From Christensenellaceae bacterium (GTDB taxonomy: Bacteria > Bacillota > Clostridia > Christensenellales > Aristaeellaceae): a stretch of 18,958 bases of DNA. The stretch is taken from positions 1 through 18,958 of the forward strand of contig JADGQP010000055.1 of NCBI GenBank assembly GCA_017881705.1, written 5' to 3'. The stretch's first letter is position 1. Each line of letters begins with the position of its first letter. Below the pieces are notes generated by a model that was given only the letters and a program-made list of their open reading frames with translations, did no database searches and was not told the DNA's origin. Below, piece by piece: positions 1-7,351 of the stretch. Both the position numbers and the translations under genes were made by a program.

Positions 1-120
1 CACATCCGCGACGCCTACGATTTGCAGCCTGTCCGGAAGGCGCAGCGCCTCCCGCGCGTAAATCCACGCGCGTTCGCCCATGCCGACTACCGCGAGCCGT
101 ACAGGTTTCCGATCTTCCAA
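1..120 (-). CDS. Gfo/Idh/MocA-family oxidoreductase, N-terminal fragment (cut by window edge)
   Basis: Only the first 40 or so codons are in the window. The reverse-strand reading has a hydrophobic strand followed by VVGMGERAWIYAREAL and, further on, LQIVGVADV. This strand, glycine-rich turn, helix, then strand ending in D pattern is the start of the NAD(P)-binding Rossmann fold of the Gfo/Idh/MocA sugar dehydrogenases. The likely start is a TTG at 118-120 or the adjacent TTG at 121-123; an AAGGAGG ribosome binding site ends a few bases upstream and no ATG is well placed. It lies about 40 bp after the kinase stop codon, so it is probably the third gene of the same operon. It probably oxidises, reduces or epimerises a sugar or sugar derivative; the substrate cannot be told from this piece. 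Confidence 0.72.
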   Translation of the reverse strand, partial: MEDRKPVRLAVVGMGERAWIYAREALRLPDRLQIVGVADV

Positions 121-159
121 CAACGCCGCCTCCTTACCGTTCGCAATGCTTTTTGCCGC

Positions 160-1227
160 TCAGGCCTTGGCCTTGCGGCGAATGATTGCGTTCATTTCCG
201 CCCACTTTTTCTCCATATCCGCTACCAGTTTAAACTGCGCGCGAGCCCTGTCCAGGTTATGCTTGGGGCGGGAGATGGCGTAGTAGGTATCGCCCTGCAA
301 ATAATCGGTTAAAAAACGCACGCCGTTTTCCAGCGTCATCAGCTTCGCGCCCAGGGGAAGGGTTTCGGTTTCCAACGGGGTAAGGTTCGCGCCGCAAACG
401 CTTAGAAAACCGTCCGCGTAAGTTTCGTACAGGGACAGGGAGAGGCTGACCTTGCTTAGCTCCTTCTCATCTTCGGCTGCGGTGGAGGCCCCGAAGCGTA
501 TGGAATCGCCAAAATCGTTGGCCACCAGCCCGGGCATCACGGTGTCCAGGTCGATCACGCACAGGGCGGTATGATCCTTCTCATCCAGAATTACGTTGTT
601 GAGCTTGGTATCGTTATGTGTAACGCGAAGGGGCAGCGTGCCGCTTTGCAGCAGGTTCACCATCTGCGCGGCTTCCGCTTCCCGCTGGCAGGCAAAGGCA
701 AGCTCCGCCTCCACTTCGCCCAGGCGACCCGCCGTATTTTTTTCCGCGGCGGCGTGCAGCGCCCGGTAGCGCGCGGGCGTATCGTGGAAATGCGCGATGG
801 TTTCGCTGAGCGTATCCGCGGGAAAGTCCGCTAGCAGCGTCTGGAAACGGCCGAACGCCAACGCGCTTTGGTAAAATTCGTCGGGGTTTTCAGCGCGGTT
901 CAGGCACACGCCGCCGGTAACGAACTCGTACACACGCCAGTATTCGCCTTGATCGTCCCGGCAGTAAGCGCCGCCGTCCAGTGTGGGCACCAGCGTAAGC
1001 ACGTGGCGTGGGTCGGAAACTTTGCGCGCCAGGTGAGCCGTAACAGCCTGAATGTTGCGCATCAGCGCCGGTACGTCGGTGAAGATGCGGCGGTTGATCT
1101 TTTGCAGAATGTAGCTGTGCGGCGCGTCGGTAACGGCCAGATAGGTTTCGTTGATATGCCCGCTGCCGTACCGCTCGCAGGAAACGGGAGCGCCGTCCAG
1201 CCGGAATTGAGCAAGTATGTTCAGCAT
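160..1227 (-). CDS. NahK-like sugar kinase (APH/choline-kinase fold phosphotransferase)
   Basis: A 355-residue protein of the aminoglycoside-phosphotransferase fold, most like N-acetylhexosamine 1-kinase (NahK), which phosphorylates sugars such as GlcNAc or GalNAc at C1 using ATP. Visible features are an N-terminal nucleotide loop YGSGHINETY (about residues 20-29), the catalytic HNDTKLNNV motif (about 204-212) and the metal-binding VIDLDTVMPG (about 224-233). I placed the start at the ATG at 1225-1227 because GGAGGA sits 7 bases upstream; a start five codons earlier would use the ribosome site itself. The start overlaps the upstream nucleotidyltransferase gene by 7 bp, implying translational coupling. 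With a nucleotidyltransferase beside it, a sugar to sugar-1-phosphate to NDP-sugar route is the simplest reading. The exact sugar is an inference; homoserine-kinase-like or other small-molecule kinases share the fold. Confidence 0.8.
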   Translation of the reverse strand: MLNILAQFRLDGAPVSCERYGSGHINETYLAVTDAPHSYILQKINRRIFTDVPALMRNIQAVTAHLARKVSDPRHVLTLVPTLDGGAYCRDDQGEYWRVYEFVTGGVCLNRAENPDEFYQSALAFGRFQTLLADFPADTLSETIAHFHDTPARYRALHAAAEKNTAGRLGEVEAELAFACQREAEAAQMVNLLQSGTLPLRVTHNDTKLNNVILDEKDHTALCVIDLDTVMPGLVANDFGDSIRFGASTAAEDEKELSKVSLSLSLYETYADGFLSVCGANLTPLETETLPLGAKLMTLENGVRFLTDYLQGDTYYAISRPKHNLDRARAQFKLVADMEKKWAEMNAIIRRKAKA

Positions 1228-2144
1228 GTTGGTTTCCTCCATAATTCGTCGGGGTAAAGCCCCCTGTTTTTCATATCGGTGATCGCTTCCCGTACTTTGG
1301 GCATATCACCCCGGTAGGTAACGCCGTACCATTTTTCCTTCGTGGGCAGCACAGCCACGGTCGCCTTGCCCTCGTGGATCAGTTGGTTGGGCACAAGCGG
1401 CAGAAAGTACTCGCACGTAAGCGGCGACGTTGGCAGGTTGGCGGACAGAAAGGCCGAAAAGCGCGCCTCGATTTCGCCAAGGATGCTCGGTTGGAATCCC
1501 CAGAAATTCATGCTGACCACCGTTCCGTTTGGCAGGAAGGTGAAATGTTCCCCGTCCTCGGTAAAGGCGGCGCCGCCCTCCCGGGCTTCGACATGCGTAT
1601 GCTCCACGATTTCCGCAAGCAGGCCATTTTGTACCTGGCATACGCCGCGCGCGACGTGTCCGTTTTCCGTAAGCGTGTTTTTAATATCATAGCCGACCAT
1701 CACGTGTTCGCTGGCCGCATGCGGGGCGGCAAGGAACGCAGCCAGCTGCTCGTAGGCTGTGCGCCCGTAAAAATCATCCGCGTTAATCACGGCGAAAGGC
1801 GTGTCGATGAGCGGCGCGGCACACAGTACGGCGTGCGCCGTGCCCCAGGGTTTCACGCGCCCTTGAGGCACGCTAAAGCCGTCTGGCAGGGTTTCCAGCT
1901 GCTGATAGGCATAGGCCAGTTCCACCTGCGGGGCGATGCGGCGGCCGATCACCGAGCGAAAATCCGCTTCCATCTCCGGCTTAATCACACAAACGACCTT
2001 GCCAAAGCCCGCGCGGAGCGCATCGTAAATGGAATAGTCGATAATCACCTGGCCCTGCGAATCCACGGGGTCAATCTGTTTCAAACCGCCGTACCGGCTG
2101 CCAAGGCCGGCCGCCATAATCACCAAAATCGGCTTCTGTGCCAT
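1221..2144 (-). CDS. Sugar-1-phosphate nucleotidyltransferase (NDP-sugar pyrophosphorylase)
   Basis: A 307-residue protein of the NTP_transferase family, which joins a sugar-1-phosphate to a nucleotide and releases pyrophosphate. The signature loop MAAGLGSRYGGLKQ lies at residues 10-23 and binds the nucleotide triphosphate; AVINADDFYG in the middle carries the metal-binding aspartate. The start is the ATG at 2142-2144, preceded by AAGGAGG at a normal distance; a longer reading back to 2228 would run through the promoter. It is the first gene of the minus-strand sugar operon and overlaps the kinase downstream by 7 bp. The pair could convert a free hexosamine or hexose into an activated sugar. 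Whether UTP or another nucleotide is used cannot be told. The divergent AraC-type regulator probably controls it. Confidence 0.85.
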   Translation of the reverse strand: MAQKPILVIMAAGLGSRYGGLKQIDPVDSQGQVIIDYSIYDALRAGFGKVVCVIKPEMEADFRSVIGRRIAPQVELAYAYQQLETLPDGFSVPQGRVKPWGTAHAVLCAAPLIDTPFAVINADDFYGRTAYEQLAAFLAAPHAASEHVMVGYDIKNTLTENGHVARGVCQVQNGLLAEIVEHTHVEAREGGAAFTEDGEHFTFLPNGTVVSMNFWGFQPSILGEIEARFSAFLSANLPTSPLTCEYFLPLVPNQLIHEGKATVAVLPTKEKWYGVTYRGDMPKVREAITDMKNRGLYPDELWRKPTC

Positions 2145-2199
2145 GCGGACGCGCCTCCTTTGTTTCACATTCATCATACGCGCGAAACGGAGGAAAAGC

Positions 2200-2228
2200 A
2201 TTATCAAAACGGACGGAATAATAGGCAA
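2200..2228 (-). promoter_or_regulatory. Probable sigma-70-type promoter of the sugar operon
   Basis: On the minus strand a -35 element TTGCCT (2223-2228) is followed after exactly 17 bp by a -10 element GATAAT (2200-2205). Four and five of six positions match the consensus. The nucleotidyltransferase start codon lies about 55 bp downstream, leaving room for a short leader with its ribosome site. The promoter is overlapped by the pair of 13-bp direct repeats described separately. Confidence 0.6.
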
Positions 2229-2238
2229 AACGGACGGA
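2205..2238. promoter_or_regulatory. Pair of 13-bp direct repeats, candidate AraC-type operator
   Basis: CAAAACGGACGGA occurs at 2205-2217 and again, identical, at 2226-2238. The copies are 21 bp apart, two helical turns, so they face the same side of the DNA. This is the arrangement classically bound by AraC-family proteins, whose two DNA-binding heads contact direct repeats. The repeats span the promoter of the minus-strand sugar operon and lie just upstream of the AraC-type gene on the plus strand. Identity and spacing are seen directly; binding by the neighbouring regulator is inferred. Confidence 0.65.
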
Positions 2239-2293
2239 TTTCCGCTTGACGCGGCACAACGTTTATGCCAAACTGAACACGGAGGCGAATGGT

Positions 2294-3175
2294 ATGACGG
2301 AATATGAAATACTCAGGCCCCAAAACGAAATCGCCATCCGCGGGCTGTACAGCCTGCATTATTTCCAGTTCGCGTCGGGCTATGTGTTCAGCGGCGAGAA
2401 GCACAACTTTTGGGAATTGGTGTACGTCGACCAGGGCGAGGCGGAGATCGGCGCGGGTAAGGAAATGCGCCAGCTATACCAGGGGCAGCTGATTTTCCAC
2501 AAACCCAACGAGTTCCACTCCATTTGGGCCAATTACGCCAAGGGCGCAAGCCTGTTCGTAATTACGTTTGGCTGCCAAAGCCCCGCGATGCGCGCGTTTC
2601 GCGGCCGCCAGTTCACGCTGGCGTCGGCTCAGCGGCATCTGCTTTCCCGCATGATCGCCGAGGGGCAGCGAGTATTCGGCCGCGTGTTGGATATTTCCGA
2701 CCAAAAGAAACTTTGCCCCCTGCCCGATGCACCGCCGGGAGGCGTGCAGCTGATTACGCTGTACCTGACCGAACTGCTGCTGAATCTGCTGCGGGAACAG
2801 CCCGCCGCGCCCGCGCCCGCGCCGCGCCCCCGCCTGACGGAGGAGGAGGATTTTGAAGCAATCTTTAAACGCGCGCAGGAAATGATGAGCGGCCGCCCGG
2901 ACGGCAGTCTGCGCTTTTCGCAGGTGTGCCGCGGGGTAGGCCTTTCCGCCACGACGTTTAAGGAACGCTTTAAGCGATACACCGGCATGACGGTGATGGA
3001 TTATTACCGCCGCCTGCGCATTGAGGAGGCGCGCCGCCGCCTGCGCACGGGGGAAATGAACATCGCGCAGGTTGCGGACGAGCTGGGGTATTCCAGCGCG
3101 GCGGCGTTTTCGCGGCAGTTCAAACTGATGATGAACCTGACCCCGCGGGAATACCTGTGCTCCATCCAGCTTTGA
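2294..3175 (+). CDS. AraC-family transcriptional regulator with N-terminal cupin domain
   Basis: A 293-residue regulator. The N-terminal part (about residues 20-110) has the cupin-like ligand pocket typical of AraC regulators, including HNFWELVYVDQGEAEI and FHKPNEFHSIWA. The C-terminal 100 residues hold the two helix-turn-helix motifs, with LSATTFKERFKRYTGMTVMD and the hallmark IAQVADELGYSSAAAFSRQF followed by MMNLTPREY. The middle has a proline/alanine-rich linker (PAAPAPAPRPR). The start at 2294 is set by GGAGG at 2281-2285. It is transcribed away from the sugar operon and most likely senses a sugar and controls that operon through the 13-bp direct repeats between them. A TTGACG at 2246-2251 could be its own -35 element, but no good -10 follows, as is common for activator-dependent promoters. 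Confidence 0.9.
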   Translation: MTEYEILRPQNEIAIRGLYSLHYFQFASGYVFSGEKHNFWELVYVDQGEAEIGAGKEMRQLYQGQLIFHKPNEFHSIWANYAKGASLFVITFGCQSPAMRAFRGRQFTLASAQRHLLSRMIAEGQRVFGRVLDISDQKKLCPLPDAPPGGVQLITLYLTELLLNLLREQPAAPAPAPRPRLTEEEDFEAIFKRAQEMMSGRPDGSLRFSQVCRGVGLSATTFKERFKRYTGMTVMDYYRRLRIEEARRRLRTGEMNIAQVADELGYSSAAAFSRQFKLMMNLTPREYLCSIQL

Positions 3176-3258
3176 GAAACGCAGCGTCTTTGGGGACTTG
3201 CCGCCGCGTGCCGCGTACAGAACGTTTCCAATAACAGGCTAACAGGCGATTCCATAGC

Positions 3259-3300
3259 CAGTCGGCCGTTGCTGTTTCCGTGCCGCTGACCGCGTTTTTT
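3259..3300 (+). terminator. Possible weak terminator of the AraC-type gene
   Basis: CAG-T-CGGC (3259-3266) can pair with GCCGCTG (3282-3288) with one bulged T, and a run of six T follows at 3295-3300. The stem is short and six bases separate it from the T run, so this is only a candidate. The rest of 3176-3327 holds nothing else I can recognise. Confidence 0.35.
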
Positions 3301-3327
3301 CGGTACAGAAATAGAACAGCTCGGCGC

Positions 3328-3356
3328 TTGACAGTCTATCACAGCCACACTATAAT
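3328..3356 (+). promoter_or_regulatory. Consensus sigma-70-type promoter of the pyrimidine-degradation operon
   Basis: TTGACA (3328-3333) and TATAAT (3351-3356) are both perfect consensus hexamers and are separated by exactly 17 bp. Transcription should start near 3363, giving a leader of about 105 nt before the dehydrogenase start codon. A full-consensus promoter normally needs no activator, which suggests any control acts by repression or in the leader, where a terminator-like hairpin is present. Confidence 0.85.
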
Positions 3357-3383
3357 AAATTTTGAGTTCATGTTATTGAATGA

Positions 3384-3426
3384 AACGCCGCAATGAAGCG
3401 CACCTTCGTTGAGGCGTTGTGCTTTT
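3384..3426 (+). promoter_or_regulatory. Terminator-like hairpin in the operon leader
   Basis: AACGCC at 3384-3389 pairs with GGCGTT at 3413-3418; after a G/A mismatch, CAATGAAG at 3391-3398 pairs with CTTCGTTG at 3404-3411 (one G-T wobble), closing a 5-base loop CGCAC. This gives 14 base pairs within 35 bases. GTGC and then TTTT (3423-3426) follow. It begins about 20 nt after the predicted transcription start and ends about 50 nt before the next gene. It could be an attenuator, the 3' end of a short RNA, or a stabilising 5' structure; the T run is short. Confidence 0.55.
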
Positions 3427-3467
3427 ATAAGCAGATTCCATCATATTTGCGGTAACGGAGGATTCAG

Positions 3468-4619
3468 ATGCCCTACACATTTTTAACCCCCAAACGTACG
3501 GTGTTCGGCCAGGGAGCGATGCTAGCCGCCGAGAAAGATCTGCTGGCGCTGGGCCGCAGGCCGCTGATCGTTACCGGCAACGTGGTTAAAAAAGGCGAGG
3601 CCTATCGCCAATTAATCGCGATTCTGGAGCGCAACGGGGTGCCCAATGTTGTGTTTTCCGATATTCCCGGGGAACCGGACGATTTAATGGTGGACGCGGG
3701 CGCGGATGCCTATAAAGCCAACGGGTGCGATTGCATCATCGGCGTTGGCGGGGGCAGCCCGCTGGACAGCGCCAAGGCGATCGCCGTACGCGTGGCCCTG
3801 CCGGGCGGCGTGTGCACCCACGCGGGCAAGGAGATCGTAGCGGGTTTGCCGCCCCTGGCGCTCATTCCCACCACGGCGGGCACCGGTTCGGAAGCCACCA
3901 AGTTTACCGTGATTACCGACCATGCCTGCGGCGCAAAACTACTGCTCAAGGGCGATTCGCTTTTACCCAGGCTCGCGGTGGTGGATTATACGTTCACCCT
4001 TTCCGCGCCGCCGTCGCTTACCGCCGCCACCGGTATGGATGCGCTGACCCACGCGGTGGAAGCGTTTACCTCGCGCAAGGCCACTCCGCTTACCGACCCT
4101 TACGCCATGGACGCTGTGCGCCGGATTTTTGAAAACCTGCCCGCCGCGTACCAAAACGGAAACGACGAAGTTGCCCGGGAATCCATGGCGATCGCGGCAT
4201 TCGAGGCGGGGGTGTGCATCAGCAACGCGTCCGTTACCCTCGTGCACGGCATGAGCCGCCCTATCGGGGCGAAGTTCCACGTATCCCACGGCCTTTCCAA
4301 CGCCATGCTTTTGGCACCCTGCCTTACCTTCGCGGCCAGGGGCGCGCCCGAACGTTTCGCCAAACTGGCGCGCGCGGTCGGCCTGGCCGGTGTGGGGGAC
4401 AGCAACACCCATGCCGCGGCGGCACTGCTGGACAAGCTGAAGGCGATTACAAACACGCTGAACATTCCCACCTTGGCTGCCTACGGTATTTCCCAGGAGG
4501 CGTTCCTGGCCGCGGTACCGCAAATGGCTAGGGAAGCGCTGCAAAGCGGAAGCCCGGCCAACACCCTTTGCGAAGTGACCGAGGCCGACGTGATTAACCT
4601 ATACCAGAGCCTTTACTAA
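3468..4619 (+). CDS. Iron-containing (group III) alcohol dehydrogenase
   Basis: A 383-residue NAD(P)-dependent dehydrogenase, the usual length for the family. The N-terminal half has the nucleotide-binding GVGGGSPLDSAKAIA (about residues 92-106) and TTAGTGSEAT (about 135-144). The C-terminal half carries the expected metal ligands: D191 and H195 in GMDALTHAVEAF, H260 in TLVHGMSRPIG and H274 in HVSHGLSN. The start is fixed by GGAGGA at 3457-3462. It is the first gene after the consensus promoter and reads towards the transporter and pyrimidine-catabolic genes. In reductive pyrimidine degradation beta-alanine can be transaminated to malonate semialdehyde, and an iron dehydrogenase of this kind could reduce that to 3-hydroxypropionate. 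That role is an inference: no aminotransferase is in the window, and the family also includes butanol, 1,3-propanediol and lactaldehyde dehydrogenases. Confidence 0.9.
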   Translation: MPYTFLTPKRTVFGQGAMLAAEKDLLALGRRPLIVTGNVVKKGEAYRQLIAILERNGVPNVVFSDIPGEPDDLMVDAGADAYKANGCDCIIGVGGGSPLDSAKAIAVRVALPGGVCTHAGKEIVAGLPPLALIPTTAGTGSEATKFTVITDHACGAKLLLKGDSLLPRLAVVDYTFTLSAPPSLTAATGMDALTHAVEAFTSRKATPLTDPYAMDAVRRIFENLPAAYQNGNDEVARESMAIAAFEAGVCISNASVTLVHGMSRPIGAKFHVSHGLSNAMLLAPCLTFAARGAPERFAKLARAVGLAGVGDSNTHAAAALLDKLKAITNTLNIPTLAAYGISQEAFLAAVPQMAREALQSGSPANTLCEVTEADVINLYQSLY

Positions 4620-4632
4620 AGACCTCTGTTAC

Positions 4633-4797
4633 CCCGGGAACCCACCCCGAAGCAAAACCCCATTTCGCATTACAAAGGCGTAAGGCGTTTCGATGCCTTG
4701 CGCCTTTGCGTATTTCCCGAGAACCCGCCCCGAAGCAAAACCCATTTCGCATTACAAAGGCGTAAGGCGTTTCGATGTCTTGCGCCTTTGCGTATTT
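4633..4797. repeat. Tandem 83/82-bp repeat, each unit with a UUCG-loop hairpin
   Basis: The 211-bp gap between the dehydrogenase and the ATPase gene is mostly two head-to-tail copies: 4633-4715 and 4716-4797. They differ by three substitutions and one missing C. Each contains a hairpin (4673-4708 and 4755-4790) with a 14-bp stem, CAAAGGCGTAAGGC against GCCTTGCGCCTTTG, extended by two more pairs to a TTCG tetraloop. The C to T change in copy 2 falls in the stem and keeps pairing as G-U. Each hairpin is followed by CGTATTT. They may act as partial terminators or processing sites that uncouple the dehydrogenase from the transporter genes. Confidence 0.85.
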
Positions 4798-4830
4798 TCC
4801 AAAGCTCACCAGATGCAGGGAGGAAACCCG

Positions 4831-5646
4831 ATGCAAGCGATTCGTAAGTTGCCCGAAACCGACGCGGTCGTGAACGATGGCGTGGAAATAAAAATTGAAA
4901 ATATGTCCGTACGCTTTTCGGACAGAACTGGCGGCGGGGCGATCGACGCGCTCACCAACGTGAGCCTGGATATCCGGCAGGGCGAGTTTGTGTCCCTGGT
5001 AGGGCCCTCCGGCTGCGGAAAAACCACGCTGCTCAGGGCGATCGCCGATCTGCAGGAGCCTACCAGCGGCTCCATTACCGTTCGCGGGCAGACCCCGCGG
5101 GAGATCCGGCTGCAAAAAAAGTTCGGTATCGTATTTCAAAATCCGGTGCTTTACGATTGGCGCACCGCGCGTCGCAACGTATGTATGCCTATGGAGCTGA
5201 TGGGCATCCCCAAACAGCAGCGCACCGCGACCGTCAGCGAAATGCTGGATATGGTGAACCTTCAGGGCTTCGGGTTTAAGTACCCTCACCAACTGAGCGG
5301 CGGCATGCAGCAGCGTGTGGGCATTGCGAGGGCGCTGGCCATTAAGCCGGAGATATTGCTGATGGACGAGCCTTTCTCCGCGCTGGATGAGTTTACGAAG
5401 GAAAAGCTCAACGAAGAACTTCTTTCCATTTGGAGCAAGGCGAAAAAAACCATCGTGTTCGTGACCCACAACATCTCGGAATCCGTTTTTCTCTCCGATC
5501 GCGTGGTGGTGCTCTCCCCACACCCCGGGCGCATCTCCGCGATTGTTGATATCACCCTGCCCCGGCCGCGCCACCTGGCCGTGAAGGATACGCCGGAGTT
5601 CAGCGCCCTGGTATCCAAGGTACGTAACAGCTTCGAGGGGGTGTGA
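4831..5646 (+). CDS. ABC transporter ATP-binding protein (SsuB/TauB/ThiZ type)
   Basis: A 271-residue cytoplasmic ATPase that powers import. Motifs are complete and in order: Walker A GPSGCGKT (58-65), Q-loop VFQNP (Q103), signature LSGGMQQR (155-162), Walker B ILLMDEP (175-181, E180) and the switch histidine in VTHN (H213). PFSALDEFTK after Walker B is typical of the nitrate/sulfonate/taurine/HMP-precursor importers. I chose the ATG at 4831 because GGGAGG lies at 4818-4823; the open frame extends upstream into the repeat but has no ribosome site there. The two permease genes and the binding protein follow directly, with only 4 bp to the first permease. Together with the catabolic genes the likely cargo is a pyrimidine, dihydropyrimidine or hydantoin, by context only. 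Confidence 0.93.
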   Translation: MQAIRKLPETDAVVNDGVEIKIENMSVRFSDRTGGGAIDALTNVSLDIRQGEFVSLVGPSGCGKTTLLRAIADLQEPTSGSITVRGQTPREIRLQKKFGIVFQNPVLYDWRTARRNVCMPMELMGIPKQQRTATVSEMLDMVNLQGFGFKYPHQLSGGMQQRVGIARALAIKPEILLMDEPFSALDEFTKEKLNEELLSIWSKAKKTIVFVTHNISESVFLSDRVVVLSPHPGRISAIVDITLPRPRHLAVKDTPEFSALVSKVRNSFEGV

Positions 5647-5650
5647 CCGT

Positions 5651-6505
5651 TTGAAACCCGTGAACTGGAAAAAAATCTTTGCCTCGTCCATATGGGTAAC
5701 GGTCGCTTGGGTCGTCGGCCTGATCGTGGTTTGGGAAATCGGCGCCACGATTGTGGCGGGCGTAAAGCGCACACCCGAAAACGTGCTGCCGCACTTGTAC
5801 CAGATTATCGGCTCGGTGTTTTCCACCCAGAAAGTCAACAGTTCGCAAACGGCGATCCAGCTTGTACTTTCCAACGCCTGGGTCACGCTTGCACGCGCGG
5901 GCATCGGGTTTATGCTGGGCGCGTCCATCGGTTTTCTGCTGGCGCTGCTGATGAGCCGCTTTGTCGCCGTGGAAAAGATGCTTTTCCCTTACCTGATGAT
6001 TATCCAGATGATCCCAATCCTCGGCATGGCGCCCATCGTGCTGGCGATTACCAAGAATATCGATAAAAGCCGCATTGTCATCGCCGCCATTCTCACCTTC
6101 TATCCTGTGGCTACCAACACGCTTTCCGGCTTTAAAGCGGTGGAGAAGGAGAAGCGCGAACTCATGTATTCGTACGCGGCCAGCCGGTTCGATATTTACC
6201 GCAAGCTCCTGATTCCCTACTGCATCCCATACCTGTTCACGGGGTTAAAGATTGCCGCGCCGATGGCGATTACCGCATCCATCCTGGTAGATACACTGCA
6301 GGGCGGCGGCGGCCTGGGCTGTATGATGAGCCAGTCGCTCAAACACGCCATGACCATCTATGTGTTTTGGCAGATTGTGTTCCTCAGCGCCATCATCGGC
6401 ATTCTTAGCTACCAGCTGATGGTGTGGCTGGAAAAGCTGGTTTCGCCCTACCCCAAGGAGCTGAAAAACGGCGGTACGGGGAAAGCGAAGGAGCTGGAAG
6501 CATGA
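5651..6505 (+). CDS. ABC transporter permease, first of two (SsuC/TauC type)
   Basis: A 284-residue inner-membrane permease of the BPD_transp_1 family. Hydrophobic segments include VTVAWVVGLIVVWEIGATIV near the N-terminus, GIGFMLGASIGFLLALLM, LMIIQMIPILGMAPIVLAI and IVFLSAIIGILSYQLMVWL at the end. The ATPase-coupling (EAA) loop is recognisable as FKAVEKEKRELMYSYAASR followed by LLIPYCIPYLFTGLKIA. It starts with TTG at 5651; GAGGGGG just upstream serves as the ribosome site and no nearby ATG is in frame. It is 4 bp after the ATPase gene and overlaps the second permease by 4 bp (ATGA), so all three are likely translationally coupled and the two permeases probably form a heterodimer. Confidence 0.9.
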   Translation: MKPVNWKKIFASSIWVTVAWVVGLIVVWEIGATIVAGVKRTPENVLPHLYQIIGSVFSTQKVNSSQTAIQLVLSNAWVTLARAGIGFMLGASIGFLLALLMSRFVAVEKMLFPYLMIIQMIPILGMAPIVLAITKNIDKSRIVIAAILTFYPVATNTLSGFKAVEKEKRELMYSYAASRFDIYRKLLIPYCIPYLFTGLKIAAPMAITASILVDTLQGGGGLGCMMSQSLKHAMTIYVFWQIVFLSAIIGILSYQLMVWLEKLVSPYPKELKNGGTGKAKELEA

Positions 6506-7302
6506 GAAACTGGAAAGAAAGCTGGAACAGGTTTTCCACCGTTTTCTACCCGATCCTTTTCGGAGCGCTGATGATCACGCTTTGGCAAACGGGGATTCTG
6601 CACAAGATCCTCGGCGCGGATACCTTCACCCTGCCGATGCCGCACCGCATCTATACGATCATCAAAGAAAACCTGCCTGTTATCATGCAAAACGTGCAGG
6701 CGACGCTCATCGTGGCGCTGGGAGGTCTGTTTCTGGGCTCGCTGCTGGGGTACCTGCTGGGCGTCGTGGCGGCGATTTTCACCAAGTGGGGCAAAGGCGG
6801 GCTGACCCTGGCATCGGCGTTCAACGCTATTCCCATAATCGCCATTGCCCCGATTTTGAACAACCTGACCAAGGACGTCAGCCCGAATGCGAACATCCGC
6901 AGCATGGTGGCCAAAATTCTAGTGGTCACCATCACCTCCACCGTAGCCATGAGCGTGAACGCCTACCGCGGGCTTACGGAGATCAAGCCGTTTTCAATGG
7001 ATTTAATGCGTTCCTACGCCGCCACCGAACGCCAGATCTTCTGGAAACTCCGGTTACCCAACAGTTTGCCGTTTATTTTTACGGCGCTGCGCGTAAGCGT
7101 TCCCGGGTGCGTCATCAGCGCCCTGGTCAGCGAGTATTTTGCCGAGTACATCGTTGGCGTGGGCCGCCAGATACGCGAGAACATCGTGTTGGCGCAGTAC
7201 GCCACCGCCTGGGCATACATATCGGTAGCGTGCCTGATGGGGATTGCACTGTACGTGGTGTTGCTGATCTTCGAGAGTATTCTGCTGAAAGGGCGCAAAT
7301 AG
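6502..7302 (+). CDS. ABC transporter permease, second of two (SsuC/TauC type)
   Basis: A 266-residue membrane permease of the same family as the preceding gene but clearly diverged from it. Visible membrane segments include FYPILFGALMITLWQTGIL, GGLFLGSLLGYLLGVVAAIF, ILVVTITSTVAMSVNAY and the C-terminal ISVACLMGIALYVVLLIFES. The coupling loop is LTEIKPFSMDLMRSYAAT followed by LRLPNSLPFIFTALRVS. The ATG at 6502-6504 overlaps the stop of the first permease and has AAGGAG at 6487-6492; a longer frame beginning at 6424 lies inside the first permease and is not needed. It is followed after 49 bp by the binding-protein gene. Confidence 0.9.
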   Translation: MRNWKESWNRFSTVFYPILFGALMITLWQTGILHKILGADTFTLPMPHRIYTIIKENLPVIMQNVQATLIVALGGLFLGSLLGYLLGVVAAIFTKWGKGGLTLASAFNAIPIIAIAPILNNLTKDVSPNANIRSMVAKILVVTITSTVAMSVNAYRGLTEIKPFSMDLMRSYAATERQIFWKLRLPNSLPFIFTALRVSVPGCVISALVSEYFAEYIVGVGRQIRENIVLAQYATAWAYISVACLMGIALYVVLLIFESILLKGRK

Positions 7303-7351
7303 CGTACCGTCAGTTGGAATAAAACCATAGTATGCTAAGGAGGAAACGAGT

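Noticed and set aside
2246..2293. Earlier TTG start for the AraC-type gene
   Set aside because: The TTG is part of a possible -35 element and has no ribosome site, whereas GGAGG precedes the ATG at 2294.
4633..4797. CRISPR-like repeats
   Set aside because: There are only two units, adjacent with no unique spacers, and the units are 82-83 bp long with internal hairpins; no cas gene is nearby.
4594..5928. Long minus-strand open frame of 444 codons opposite the ABC ATPase gene
   Set aside because: It is antisense to a gene with complete ABC motifs, has no recognisable domain and no ribosome site; long antisense frames are expected at this GC content.
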